A stretch of 25,014 nt of DNA from Ruminococcaceae bacterium UBA1236 (GCA_002309055.1 DBWO01000040.1:9445-34458), one strand, 5' to 3'; shown: positions 1 to 7,765, numbered from the stretch's first letter. The notes: generated by a model not told the origin, from the letters alone. Made by a program: numbers and translations.

Positions 1-335
1 ACGAGATCGACAAGGGCGGAACGCTCAGGCTCGGAAAGTATCCGTGCGACCTGAAGGAGGGGACTGAAATCCGCGCCCTTTACGGAACGGATAAGATCAG
101 CGAGCGCCACCGCCACAGATATGAATTCAACAACGATTACAGAGATGTCCTGCAGAGTGCCGGGCTTGTGCTCAGCGGAATGTCGCCCGACGGCCTGCTT
201 GTTGAAACGGTTGAAGTCGCAGACCATCCCTTCTACATTGGCGTTCAGTTCCATCCGGAATTCAAATCAAGACCCAACAAACCGCATCCGCTCTTCAAAG
301 GCTTTGTCGACGCAGCAATAAAAAACAAAACATAA
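1..335 (+). CDS. pyrG: CTP synthase, C-terminal end (partial)
   Basis: Open from the left edge (first full codon at 3) to TAA at 333-335, giving the last 110 residues. CTP synthase makes CTP from UTP, ATP and glutamine in the cytoplasm. The visible part is the end of the glutamine amidotransferase domain. It shows GGTLRLG, the ERHRHRYEFNN segment typical of PyrG, and VQFHPEF, which carries the His and Glu of the Cys-His-Glu amidotransferase triad. The nucleophilic Cys and the whole synthetase domain lie left of the window. The residues match my memory of the E. coli PyrG tail closely, so the identification is firm. A strong terminator follows 26 bases later, so pyrG ends its transcript here. 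Confidence 0.96.
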   Translation, partial: EIDKGGTLRLGKYPCDLKEGTEIRALYGTDKISERHRHRYEFNNDYRDVLQSAGLVLSGMSPDGLLVETVEVADHPFYIGVQFHPEFKSRPNKPHPLFKGFVDAAIKNKT

Positions 336-360
336 GCTGATTGCAGTTTTAATGCTTTTT

Positions 361-400
361 CGGCAGATTTTGGAAATTTACCAAAATCTGCCGATTTTTC
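361..400 (+). terminator. Rho-independent terminator after pyrG
   Basis: A perfect 13-bp stem (361-373 with 381-393, arm CGGCAGATTTTGG) closes a 7-base loop and is followed by ATTTTTC. It lies just past the pyrG stop and separates it from the GH92 unit. Confidence 0.9.
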
Positions 401-401
401 G

Positions 402-433
402 TTGACTTTACTTTATTATTGTTTTAACATAAT
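402..433 (+). promoter_or_regulatory. Possible promoter of the GH92 unit
   Basis: TTGACT at 402-407 could be a -35 box. The matching -10 is ambiguous: TAACAT at 425-430 gives a 17-base spacer, while the better CATAAT at 428-433 gives 20. The stretch is AT-rich and lies between a strong terminator and the next gene, so a promoter is expected here, but its exact form is uncertain. Confidence 0.4.
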
Positions 434-483
434 AGAGTATAAGGATACCGGAAACACTTAACGGATAATCGGGGGAAAAGTAT

Positions 484-2532
484 ATGAAATACTGCGACTA
501 TGTCAATATAAAACAAGGCAGCTTTTCACAGCACAGGTTTTCAAACGGCAACACTCTGCCGCTTGTTCAGCTTCCTTTCGGTATGGCGGCGTTCGCGCCG
601 CAGACTGCGGATGGCGACCTGAGGTGGTACTATCACCCGAAGGACCGCTCGCTTGAGGGCATACGCCTTACGCATCAGCCCTCGCCATGGATTGCCGATT
701 ACGGTGCGATGTGCTTTATGCTTCAGAGCGGCGAGCCGTCTCTCGGCGGCGAGGAGCGCTGGTCCGGGTTCAGACCCGAAAATACGGTGCTGAAACCCTA
801 TTATCTTAAATATGAACTGCTCCGCTCGCGCTCAGTGCTTGAATTCACCCCTACGTCAAGGTGCGCCGCTGTGAGAGCAACATTTCGGGAGAGGGGCAGA
901 AATTATTTTTCCGTTCACAGTGTGAGCGGCGATTACTCATTCCGCTATGATAAAGAAAAAAATACTCTCTTCTGCTCAACCGATAATTCATTCGGCAAAG
1001 AGAGCGTTGATTTCAGGGAATATGTTGCTGTTGTATTTCCCGAAGGCAGTGTCAACGCCGATGATATTATAGTGAGCCGGGAAGGGAAAGACAATGAAAA
1101 CGCTTGTGAGATAAACGGCGAAAATGTTGCAATTCATGTCGGGCTCAGAACAGGATCCGCTGAGCTTAAAATCGGCACATCCTATATCTCATTTGAGCAG
1201 GCGCTCACAAATCTCGGCAGAGAGACCGCCGGCAGGGGCTTTGATATGCTTCTCGGTGAGGCGGAGGAAATATGGGAGGAATATCTCTCGAGAGTGCAGA
1301 TTGAGGCCGATAACGAAATTCAATTCAAAACATTCTGCTCCTGTATGTACAGGGCATTTCTCTATCCGCACAGATGCTCCGAGATTAACGCCCGGGGCGA
1401 GGAAATACATTACTGCCCGCACGACGGCAAAGTTCGCCCGGGTGTGCGTTTTACCGATAACGGGTTCTGGGATACTTACCGCACGGTTTATCCCTTCTTT
1501 TCACTCGTCGCGCGCGGCGAAATGAAACTGATGGTGAAATCCTTTATCAATGATTACGTTGAATGCGGCTGGCTGCCGCGCTGGGTTTCAATAGGCGAGA
1601 GGGGCTGTATGCCCTCAACTCTTGTGGATGCCGTCATCTGTGACGCTGCGGTCAAAGGCCTTGTAGACAGAGAGGACCTTGAAACAGCGCTCGAAGGTAT
1701 GCTCAAGCACGCCACAACAGACGCGCCCGAGAGCCGTTACGGCAGAAACGGCGCGGAGTCTTACTGCCGGCTCGGATATGTGCCCTATGACGAGCAGAAG
1801 GAAAGCGTAAATCTAACTCTTGACGCAGCTTACGGCGACTGGTGCATAGCTGAGATTGCCGCCATTCTCGGCAAAACGGATATTGAGAATGAGTACAGAC
1901 AGAGAGCGAAAAATTATAAGAATCTTTTCGACAGCGAAAGCGGCTTTATGCGCGCGAGAGACAGCAAGGGCGAATTCCGCCCGGATTTTTCACCCATTGC
2001 ATGGGGCAGGGACTATACCGAGGGGAGCGCCTGGCAGAATTCTTTTGCCGTGCCTCACGATATGGAGGGCCTCGCCGCTCTTTACGGCGGCAAAGACAGG
2101 CTTGAGGCAAAAATCGATGAACTTTTCGCGACCCCGCCCGAATATAACATAGTCGGTTATGACTGCGAAATCCACGAGATAACCGAGATGGCCGCGGCGA
2201 ATTTCGGCCAGTGCGCCATTTCAAACCAGCCGAGTTTCCACATTCCCTATATTTATTCCGAACTCGGTAAGCCCGAAAAGACTGCCTACTGGGTAAGACG
2301 CCTTTGCAAAGAAGCGTTTTCATATAAGGATGACGGTTTCCCGGGCGACGAGGATAACGGCACAACGGCAATATGGTATATTTTCGGTCTGCTTGGCTTC
2401 TATCCCTTCTGCCCCGGCAGAGCGGACTTTGTAAAAGGTGTGAAGCAGGTGGAAAAAGCGTATATTCTCGGCAGAGAAATCGATGCCGACAGATTCCCCG
2501 GCAACAAAATTCCTTATCGGGAGCTGGTATGA
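484..2532 (+). CDS. GH92-type alpha-mannosidase, probably cytoplasmic
   Basis: 682 residues starting at ATG 484 behind a GGGGG ribosome site at 471-475. GH92 enzymes are calcium-dependent inverting alpha-mannosidases that remove mannose from N-glycans and related glycans. Family signs in order: an N-terminal beta domain with NTLPLVQLPFGM (about 24-35) and LTHQPSPWIADYG; the (alpha/alpha)6 domain with NGFWDTYRTVYPFF (D330); YTEGSAWQ, whose E513 is the likely general acid; and GDEDNG (D622-D624), the likely base region, followed by TAIWYIFGLLGFYPFCPG. There is no signal peptide or lipobox, unlike the secreted Bacteroides enzymes, so it probably acts on imported oligosaccharides. The C-terminal beta part after CPG is short, only about 40 residues. 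The stop overlaps the next gene by 4 bases. The exact linkage cleaved cannot be read from sequence. Confidence 0.88.
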   Translation: MKYCDYVNIKQGSFSQHRFSNGNTLPLVQLPFGMAAFAPQTADGDLRWYYHPKDRSLEGIRLTHQPSPWIADYGAMCFMLQSGEPSLGGEERWSGFRPENTVLKPYYLKYELLRSRSVLEFTPTSRCAAVRATFRERGRNYFSVHSVSGDYSFRYDKEKNTLFCSTDNSFGKESVDFREYVAVVFPEGSVNADDIIVSREGKDNENACEINGENVAIHVGLRTGSAELKIGTSYISFEQALTNLGRETAGRGFDMLLGEAEEIWEEYLSRVQIEADNEIQFKTFCSCMYRAFLYPHRCSEINARGEEIHYCPHDGKVRPGVRFTDNGFWDTYRTVYPFFSLVARGEMKLMVKSFINDYVECGWLPRWVSIGERGCMPSTLVDAVICDAAVKGLVDREDLETALEGMLKHATTDAPESRYGRNGAESYCRLGYVPYDEQKESVNLTLDAAYGDWCIAEIAAILGKTDIENEYRQRAKNYKNLFDSESGFMRARDSKGEFRPDFSPIAWGRDYTEGSAWQNSFAVPHDMEGLAALYGGKDRLEAKIDELFATPPEYNIVGYDCEIHEITEMAAANFGQCAISNQPSFHIPYIYSELGKPEKTAYWVRRLCKEAFSYKDDGFPGDEDNGTTAIWYIFGLLGFYPFCPGRADFVKGVKQVEKAYILGREIDADRFPGNKIPYRELV

Positions 2533-2750
2533 TGAAAAAGAAACTTCTGAGCGCGGATAAATATCCCCCCAGGTGCTCATACTGTCAGAGAGGCCGCCTT
2601 TCGCCGGACGGCGAGAGCGTGCTGTGCGAAAAGAAAGGCATAGTCGGCAAAGACGGCAGCTGCAGAGCATATAAATATGATGTTATGAAAAGGAAGCCCG
2701 CAAGGCAGGCGCCCGTTGAAACACATAATCCGGAGGATTTTGAAATCTGA
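2529..2750 (+). CDS. Small four-cysteine protein of unknown function
   Basis: 73 residues. The ATG at 2529 lies inside the GH92 stop (ATGA overlap, shared 2529-2532); a second ATG follows at once. The reading frame extends upstream inside the GH92 gene, but only this start fits the overlap. The protein has CSYC (20-23) and later single cysteines in SVLCEKKG and GSCRAYKYD, a C-x2-C-x(n)-C-x(n)-C pattern that could bind zinc or a metal cluster. It is rich in Lys/Arg and ends NPEDFEI. I recall similar small proteins in many Clostridia without a known role. The stop TGA shares its last base with the ATG of the next gene, so translation of all three genes is probably coupled. Function not assigned. 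Confidence 0.72.
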   Translation: MMKKKLLSADKYPPRCSYCQRGRLSPDGESVLCEKKGIVGKDGSCRAYKYDVMKRKPARQAPVETHNPEDFEI

Positions 2751-3739
2751 TGAAAGCTGAAAAAACTTTTGTGTGCGATAAACTCCCCACAGCAAACTGC
2801 CACGCTTCGACCCTTCTGCCGCTTGAAAACGGAAGGGTCGTTTTCGCATGGTTCGGCGGCTCTAGAGAGGGCAGGGACGATGTGGATATCTGGTACACCG
2901 TAAAGGACGGCAATGTGTTTATGCCGCCGAAAAAACTCAGCAGGGCAAAGAATGTGCCTCACTGGAATCCCGTGCTTTTCGAGATGAAAAGCGGAAGAAT
3001 CTGCCTGTTTTTCAAGGTGGGCAAAAAGATTGCCCGGTGGAAAACATACTGCGCTTTTTCGGATGACGGCGGCGAAACCTTCGGCGAAATCCGGGAGCTT
3101 GTGCCCGGCGACAGAAGCGGGGGCAGGGGACCCGTAAGAAACAAATGCATTCGCCTGGAAAGCGGCAGAATTCTCGCGCCCGCCTCAACCGAGCATCACG
3201 GCTGGATAAGCTTTACGGATATTTCCGATGATGACGGTCTCACCTGGCGAAAGGGCAAAAGAGTTAAAACAGAGTACGAAACGCCTCTGTTCAATTCGCT
3301 CAACGACGGCTCGCGCAATAAAATCCCGATGATTCAGCCGACTTTATGGCAGAGCGATGATGGCAGAGTGCATATGCTCACGCGCACAGCAGTCGGCAGA
3401 ATTTACCGGAGCGACAGCGAAGACGAGGGCGAAACCTGGTGCGAGGCTTACCCTACGGATATGCCCAATAACAACAGCGGCATAGACCTTGTTAAAATCC
3501 CGGACGGCAGGATATTCCTTGTGTCAAACCCCGTTTCCGAAAATTGGGGCGAGCGCTCACCCCTGACTCTTAAAGTTTCCGAAGACGGCGGCGAAACCTT
3601 CCGCCATGTGTTCACTCTCGAAAAAAAGAAAGAGGGCAGTGAGTTTTCTTATCCCGCGGTCACCTATTCCGGCGGCGCCCTGCACATAAGCTACACCTAC
3701 GAAAGAAAGAATATCGCATATGTCAGAATAATCCTTTGA
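2750..3739 (+). CDS. BNR/Asp-box sialidase-like glycosidase
   Basis: 329 residues from ATG 2750, which shares one base with the preceding stop. The fold is read as a six-bladed beta-propeller of the BNR_2/sialidase type. Four Asp boxes (S-x-D-x-G-x-T-F/W) are visible: SDDGGETF at 104, SDDDGLTW at 159, SEDEGETW at 223 and SEDGGETF at 277. The N-terminal FAWFGGSREG and C-terminal LHISYTYERKNI are characteristic of the group often annotated as exo-alpha-sialidase. No signal peptide is present and I do not see a clear FRIP motif, so true sialidase activity is unproven; this group also includes enzymes acting on other acidic sugars or rhamnosides. Its position behind a mannosidase suggests joint breakdown of imported glycans. 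Confidence 0.8.
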   Translation: MKAEKTFVCDKLPTANCHASTLLPLENGRVVFAWFGGSREGRDDVDIWYTVKDGNVFMPPKKLSRAKNVPHWNPVLFEMKSGRICLFFKVGKKIARWKTYCAFSDDGGETFGEIRELVPGDRSGGRGPVRNKCIRLESGRILAPASTEHHGWISFTDISDDDGLTWRKGKRVKTEYETPLFNSLNDGSRNKIPMIQPTLWQSDDGRVHMLTRTAVGRIYRSDSEDEGETWCEAYPTDMPNNNSGIDLVKIPDGRIFLVSNPVSENWGERSPLTLKVSEDGGETFRHVFTLEKKKEGSEFSYPAVTYSGGALHISYTYERKNIAYVRIIL

Positions 3740-3772
3740 AAATTCTTTGAAAACTCTTAACATTTTGATGTA

Positions 3773-3801
3773 TTGAAATAAAAAGCAGTTTGTGGTAAAA
3801 T
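3773..3801 (+). promoter_or_regulatory. Promoter of the TM2-domain gene
   Basis: TTGAAA (3773-3778) and TAAAAT (3796-3801) are separated by 17 bases, a near-consensus vegetative promoter placed 32 bases before the start codon. Confidence 0.75.
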
Positions 3802-3833
3802 CCAGTCAGAAAAATGAAAGGAAGGTAAGTAAA

Positions 3834-4334
3834 ATGATTTGTCCTTCATGCGGTAAAACAATACTTGATTCATCCAAATTCTGCCCCTTCTGCGGCTATA
3901 AAACAGTTGTTTCCGAGGAATCGCCTCAGCCGGAGGCTGCAGCCGCTCCTCAGCCGGATCAGCCTCAGTATCAGCAGCCTGAGCAGCCGCAGTACGGTCA
4001 GTATCAGCAGCCGCCGTATCAGCCTTACGGACCCTATTATGCACAGCCTGAGGTTGCGCCCGAAACAACCAAGAACCGTTCCGCTTATCAGGCGGCGCTG
4101 CTTCACATTGTTTTCGGCGTTTTCGGCCTTGGCTATTACTACCGCGGCATGAAAGATAAGGCAAAAACAAGCCTTATTCTTTTCGTTGTCGGCCTTGCAA
4201 CATCGTTGATTTTCGGTCTCGGCAGCATAGTGATTCTAGTTTGTGAGATTCTTAATGTCATCGAGGGTGTAAAGCTCTTCAGAGGTGATTATCCCACGGA
4301 CGCTTACGGCAGAACGCTGTATCAGGAGTTCTGA
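3834..4334 (+). CDS. Zinc-ribbon, Q/P/Y-linker, TM2-domain membrane protein
   Basis: 166 residues. ATG 3834 is chosen because GGAAGG (3820-3825) lies 8 bases before it and the protein then opens with the zinc ribbon MICPSCG; the frame reads further upstream but overlaps the promoter. Domains: double-CxxC zinc ribbon (C3, C6, C17, C20); a disordered linker rich in Gln, Pro and Tyr (about 28-75); then a TM2 domain with two membrane helices (about 86-150) around GLGYYYRGMKDKAK, ending in a short soluble tail. Such zinc-ribbon/TM2 proteins are common in Clostridia and their function is not known. It is a single gene with its own promoter and terminator. Confidence 0.85.
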   Translation: MICPSCGKTILDSSKFCPFCGYKTVVSEESPQPEAAAAPQPDQPQYQQPEQPQYGQYQQPPYQPYGPYYAQPEVAPETTKNRSAYQAALLHIVFGVFGLGYYYRGMKDKAKTSLILFVVGLATSLIFGLGSIVILVCEILNVIEGVKLFRGDYPTDAYGRTLYQEF

Positions 4335-4350
4335 TAATAAGGCGCAAAAA

Positions 4351-4376
4351 CTCCCCGGTCACATCCGACCGGGGAG
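4351..4376. terminator. Bidirectional terminator between convergent genes
   Basis: A perfect 10-bp stem, CTCCCCGGTC with GACCGGGGAG, encloses a 6-base loop. On the minus strand it is followed directly by TTTTTGCG, so it is strongest for the lipoprotein gene. On the plus strand the tail is CTTAATTATTTAAT, weaker but plausible for the TM2 gene. Confidence 0.88.
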
Positions 4377-4399
4377 CTTAATTATTTAATAAGACTATA

Positions 4400-5365
4400 T
4401 CAGTATTTGAAATTCGAGTAGTCGATTTGAGTTACAAGGTCTCCTGAAGCGGAGTTAACTTTGACAATTGTGTATTTGACATTTGTGAATTTTGCGCTCA
4501 TCTTTATTGTCTGCGAAATCGATGAGAACTGATTGCTGTCAACTGCGATTTTTGCCTTGATTACAACGCTTGTTGAGTTCAGCGCAATGGATTCAACGCC
4601 GGCGCCTGCCTCTTCCATACCGGCCTTCATTTCGCCGGCATCCTTGTAGTCCTCAGTGAATCTGCCGAGAGCGCTGCTGCTCTTACTCAGATTGCTCTCA
4701 TTCTTAACCGTGATGACCACATCATAATATTTGCCGTCGGAAGAGAGCTTGCAGGTTGCGCTTGTAACATCACTCTCCTTGAGTTTCGAAACTTTGAGAT
4801 CTTTGCCGTTGAATTTACCCTTTGTGACAGTTGTGTTCGTGGTGCCTTCACCCATGAATTCACCTATAGCATCGCGCACAACGGATAACCTTGAGAGCGC
4901 GCCTATGTTGAGGTTGTTGAGCTGAGTTACTCTCTTCTTCGAGTAGCCGGGTTTTGCCGAGGATGCCTTCTGAGTTGCGGAGTTATAAAGAGCAACTATA
5001 TCCGCTTTCTTGGTGGGCGCCTTCGGCTCGGGCTTCTTGGTTGTTGCCTTGGTCGTTGTCGGCTTCTTAGTGGTGGTCGCTTTCTTGGTGGTGGTTACCG
5101 CTTTGGTTGTTGTTGCTTTGGTTGTTGCCTCAGTTGTTGTTTCAGTTGTTGTTTCGGTGGTGGATTCGGTGGTGCTTTCGGTTGTGGTTTCCGTGGTGGT
5201 TTCAGTTGTAGTTTCGGCTGTTGTTACTGTTTCCGATACCGTGGCAGTTCCGGTCTCTGTCGGCGATTCTGTTGTCGTTGTTTCGCCGGGCTTGTCATCA
5301 TTGCACGCGGCGAAAGCAAAGAGGAGAGCAGCGCAGAGCGCTATAGCAATTATCCGTTTAATCAT
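4400..5365 (-). CDS. Lipoprotein with Thr/Glu-Thr/Lys stalk and conserved C-terminal domain
   Basis: 321 residues on the minus strand. ATG at 5365 has AGGAGG (5374-5379) 8 bases ahead. The N-terminus is a lipoprotein signal with lipobox FAAC; C21 would be lipidated, anchoring the protein to the outer face of the membrane. Residues 29-120 form a low-complexity stalk: about nine TTTE-like repeats (48-82) followed by TTTK/TTKK repeats (83-111). Residues 121-321 are a folded domain starting ADIVALYNSATQKA, with alternating strands and few aromatic residues. I have seen this build in other Ruminococcus-type lipoproteins but know no function. It has its own promoter and is divergent from argC. The stalk probably spans the cell wall and may be O-glycosylated (inference). 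Confidence 0.85.
   Translation of the reverse strand: MIKRIIAIALCAALLFAFAACNDDKPGETTTTESPTETGTATVSETVTTAETTTETTTETTTESTTESTTETTTETTTEATTKATTTKAVTTTKKATTTKKPTTTKATTKKPEPKAPTKKADIVALYNSATQKASSAKPGYSKKRVTQLNNLNIGALSRLSVVRDAIGEFMGEGTTNTTVTKGKFNGKDLKVSKLKESDVTSATCKLSSDGKYYDVVITVKNESNLSKSSSALGRFTEDYKDAGEMKAGMEEAGAGVESIALNSTSVVIKAKIAVDSNQFSSISQTIKMSAKFTNVKYTIVKVNSASGDLVTQIDYSNFKY
5033..5281 (-). repeat. Degenerate Thr/Glu-Thr/Lys coding repeat
   Basis: This stretch encodes the lipoprotein stalk. Seen on the plus strand it is a run of GGTTGTTGTTTC-like units, all multiples of three. Glu-containing units lie near the membrane end and Lys-containing units toward the folded domain. The repeat is degenerate at DNA level, so slippage should be limited. 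Confidence 0.75.
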
Positions 5366-5395
5366 ATTTATTACCTCCTGTCTGGTTACACATCA

Positions 5396-5424
5396 AATAT
5401 ATCACAAACCGCGGTGCTTTTCAA
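5396..5424 (-). promoter_or_regulatory. Promoter of the lipoprotein gene
   Basis: Read on the minus strand, TTGAAA (plus 5419-5424) and TATATT (plus 5396-5401) are 17 bases apart. The -10 box is 30 bases before the ATG. Confidence 0.75.
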
Positions 5425-5536
5425 CAGATTTTGAATGCGCTTTTATTTCTTTTTTGCATAAAATGGGTCCGAAATCGGCAAAATATGCATATTATTCACA
5501 AAAATTGTAAAAATAATGTATATTTTGCGTTTTTTC

Positions 5537-5565
5537 TTGACTTTTAATGCATACGGTTGTATAAT
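5537..5565 (+). promoter_or_regulatory. Promoter of the argCJBD operon
   Basis: TTGACT (5537-5542) and a perfect TATAAT (5560-5565) are separated by exactly 17 bases. Transcription would start near 5572, only about 30 bases before the argC start, leaving no room for a T-box or leader attenuator. ATGCATA occurs at 5485-5491 and again at 5547-5553 in the spacer; with the nearby TTATTCAC these could be part of an ArgR operator, but this is weak. Confidence 0.82.
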
Positions 5566-5601
5566 TACACACAATATTCTACAATCGGGGAGGTTTTCCT
5601 C

Positions 5602-6522
5602 TTGACAAAGGTATTTATAGACGGCAGCGCCGGCACGACAGGTCTCAGAATAAACGAGCGTCTCTCACAGAGAGATGATATTGAAATAATAAAGCTTGAC
5701 GATTCAATGCGAAAGGACGTCACCGCGAGAAAAGAAGCATTTTTCGCTGCGGATATCGCCTTTTTATGCCTTCCGGACGCGGCGGCTGTTGAGGCCGAAG
5801 AGCTCGCGAAGGGTAGCAAAGTGAAAATAATCGACACATCCACAGCCCACAGGATTAATCCCGCATGGGTCTACGGCTTCCCCGAACTTACGGGTCACCG
5901 CGAAAAGATAGCTGCTTCCTCAAGAATCGCGAACCCAGGCTGTCACGCGAGCGGATTCATCGCCCTTGTCGCTCCTCTCATTGAGGCGGGCGTTATCGGC
6001 CAAGAAGCGCTCCTGAGCTGCTTTTCGCTCACGGGTTATTCGGGCGGCGGCAAAAAGATGATTGCCGATTATGAGGATGAGAGCAAAGCGCAGTTCCTTG
6101 AGGCGCCCGGCATTTACGCCGCCTCGCAGACCCATAAGCACCTGCCCGAAATGGTGAAGGAATGCGGCCTTGACAATCCGCCGGTATTTTGCCCCGCAGT
6201 CGCGCCCTATTACTCCGGCATGGAGGTCACCGTGCCTCTCTTTGCCGCGCAGATTAGAGCGGATATCAATGATATAGGAAAAATATACAGTAATTACTAT
6301 AATAATAACGGCCTTGTGAAATACGCTGAATGCGACGAGGGCTTTATGTACGCCGATAAATTCTCCGGCAGAGACGATATGGAAATCACCGTCAGAGGCA
6401 ATGACGAACGCATTATCCTCGTTTCGCGCTTTGATAATCTCGGCAAGGGCGCGAGCGGCGCCGCTATACAGAATATGAATATACTCATGGGTCTCGATGA
6501 AAAAACAGGCCTTGTTTGGTAA
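5602..6522 (+). CDS. argC: N-acetyl-gamma-glutamyl-phosphate reductase, short type
   Basis: 306 residues. The start is taken as TTG 5602: GGGGAGG (5587-5593) lies 8 bases upstream and the protein then begins TKVFIDGSAGTTG. An upstream ATG in frame at 5557 overlaps the -10 box and cannot be used from this promoter. ArgC reduces N-acetylglutamyl phosphate to the semialdehyde with NADPH, the third step of arginine biosynthesis. GSAGTTG (8-14) is the NADP loop, NPGCHASG carries catalytic C114, and THKHLPEM carries the active-site histidine region (178-180). The length and the FIDGxAGTTG start fit the short, type-2 ArgC group rather than the ~340-residue type. argJ follows after 14 bases. Confidence 0.93.
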   Translation: MTKVFIDGSAGTTGLRINERLSQRDDIEIIKLDDSMRKDVTARKEAFFAADIAFLCLPDAAAVEAEELAKGSKVKIIDTSTAHRINPAWVYGFPELTGHREKIAASSRIANPGCHASGFIALVAPLIEAGVIGQEALLSCFSLTGYSGGGKKMIADYEDESKAQFLEAPGIYAASQTHKHLPEMVKECGLDNPPVFCPAVAPYYSGMEVTVPLFAAQIRADINDIGKIYSNYYNNNGLVKYAECDEGFMYADKFSGRDDMEITVRGNDERIILVSRFDNLGKGASGAAIQNMNILMGLDEKTGLVW

Positions 6523-6536
6523 AGGAGAAAAAGGAA

Positions 6537-7751
6537 ATGAAAGTAATTGAGGGCGGCGTCTGCGCCGCAAAAGGATTTACCGCGGGAGGAGTTCACTGCG
6601 GAATTCGCAAAAACAGGGATAAAAGGGATCTCTCCGCAATATTCAGCGAGGTTCCGGGTACCGCGGCCGCCGTATATACAACCAATCTGGTGAAGGGCGC
6701 GCCTCTCGCCGTGACGAAAAAACACCTTTCGGACGGTAAAGCGCAGGCGGTTATCTGCAACAGCGGCAATGCCAACACCTGCAATGCGAACGGCACTCAA
6801 ATAGCCGAGCAGATGAGTGCCCTCTTTGCGAATGAGCTCGGCATCTCGCCTGACGATATCATTGTTGCCTCAACGGGCGTAATCGGTCAGCCGCTTGAGA
6901 TTGAGCCTATCGCAAACGGTATCCCCGCGCTTAAAGCATCTCTTTCGGCAGAAGGCAGCGCGCAGGCGGCGGAGGGCATTATGACCACCGACACCGTGAA
7001 AAAAGAGATTGCCGTTGAATTCGAAGCCGGCGGAAAAATCTGCCGTATCGGCGGAATAGCCAAGGGCAGCGGAATGATTCATCCCAATATGGCAACAATG
7101 CTCGTTTTCATCACCACCGATGTTTCAATCACATCCGAAATGCTTCAGAAGGCGCTTTCGGGCGACATTACCGAAACATTCAATATGATTTCAGTTGACG
7201 GCGACACATCCACAAACGATATGGTCAGCGTTATTGCAAACGGAATGGCCGGCAACAAAACAATTGAGACCGAGGGCGAAGATTTCACAGCGTTTATGAA
7301 GGCGCTCAACAGCGTTACGGTTGCTCTTTGCAGAATGCTCGCGGGCGACGGTGAAGGTGCAACAAAACTGCTTGAATGCAAGGTCACCGGAGCCACCGAC
7401 CTCAGGACCGCAAAGACAGTCGCGAAGAGTGTTATATGCTCATCCCTTCTTAAAGCGGCGATGTTCGGCGCGGATGCGAACTGGGGCAGAGTGCTGTGCG
7501 CAATCGGTTACAGCGGAGCGGCTGTTGATGTTGACAAAATCGATGTTTCGTTCAGAAGCGCAAAAGGGGAGATACCCGTTTGCAAAAACGGAGCGGGCAT
7601 AGATTTTTCGGAAGAAAAAGCAAAGGAAATTCTGCTTGAAAAAGAGATAGAGATTCTTGTGAATCTCGGCGACGGCCCCGCATCCTCACAGGCCTGGGGC
7701 TGTGACCTTACTTACGAATATGTTAAAATAAACGGTGATTACCGCACATGA
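6537..7751 (+). CDS. argJ: Ornithine acetyltransferase / N-acetylglutamate synthase
   Basis: 404 residues from ATG 6537, with AGGAG at 6523-6527; the frame is open a few codons upstream from a TTG but that lacks a ribosome site. ArgJ moves the acetyl group from N-acetylornithine to glutamate, recycling acetate, and bifunctional forms also use acetyl-CoA. It is made as a precursor that cuts itself into alpha and beta chains: KGSGMIHPNMATML is the cleavage motif, with A186 and nucleophile T187. Also typical are ICNSGNANTCN (about 70) and ASTGVIGQPL. Its presence means the pathway is the cyclic one, so no separate ArgE is needed. Whether it is mono- or bifunctional cannot be read here. The stop overlaps the region before argB. 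Confidence 0.95.
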   Translation: MKVIEGGVCAAKGFTAGGVHCGIRKNRDKRDLSAIFSEVPGTAAAVYTTNLVKGAPLAVTKKHLSDGKAQAVICNSGNANTCNANGTQIAEQMSALFANELGISPDDIIVASTGVIGQPLEIEPIANGIPALKASLSAEGSAQAAEGIMTTDTVKKEIAVEFEAGGKICRIGGIAKGSGMIHPNMATMLVFITTDVSITSEMLQKALSGDITETFNMISVDGDTSTNDMVSVIANGMAGNKTIETEGEDFTAFMKALNSVTVALCRMLAGDGEGATKLLECKVTGATDLRTAKTVAKSVICSSLLKAAMFGADANWGRVLCAIGYSGAAVDVDKIDVSFRSAKGEIPVCKNGAGIDFSEEKAKEILLEKEIEILVNLGDGPASSQAWGCDLTYEYVKINGDYRT

Positions 7752-7765
7752 CGGGAGATAAAGAT

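Noticed and set aside
472..485. GGGGAAAAGTATAT shared with 10019-10032
   Set aside because: A 14-base exact match, but it is mostly a G-rich ribosome site plus A/T, common before genes in this genome; no wider similarity.
3757..4170. Minus-strand reading frame opposite the TM2 gene
   Set aside because: Composition is biased by the Gln/Pro repeats on the plus strand; no start signal or family likeness.
5010..5510. Plus-strand reading frame of 166 residues, almost all Val in one half
   Set aside because: It is the mirror of the Thr/Glu lipoprotein stalk on the minus strand, has no ribosome site and covers the divergent promoters.
5566..5601. T-box or attenuator before argC
   Set aside because: The predicted leader is only about 30 bases with no hairpin.
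5920..6570. 216-residue minus-strand frame opposite argC
   Set aside because: argC is certain on the plus strand; the frame is a by-product of codon bias.
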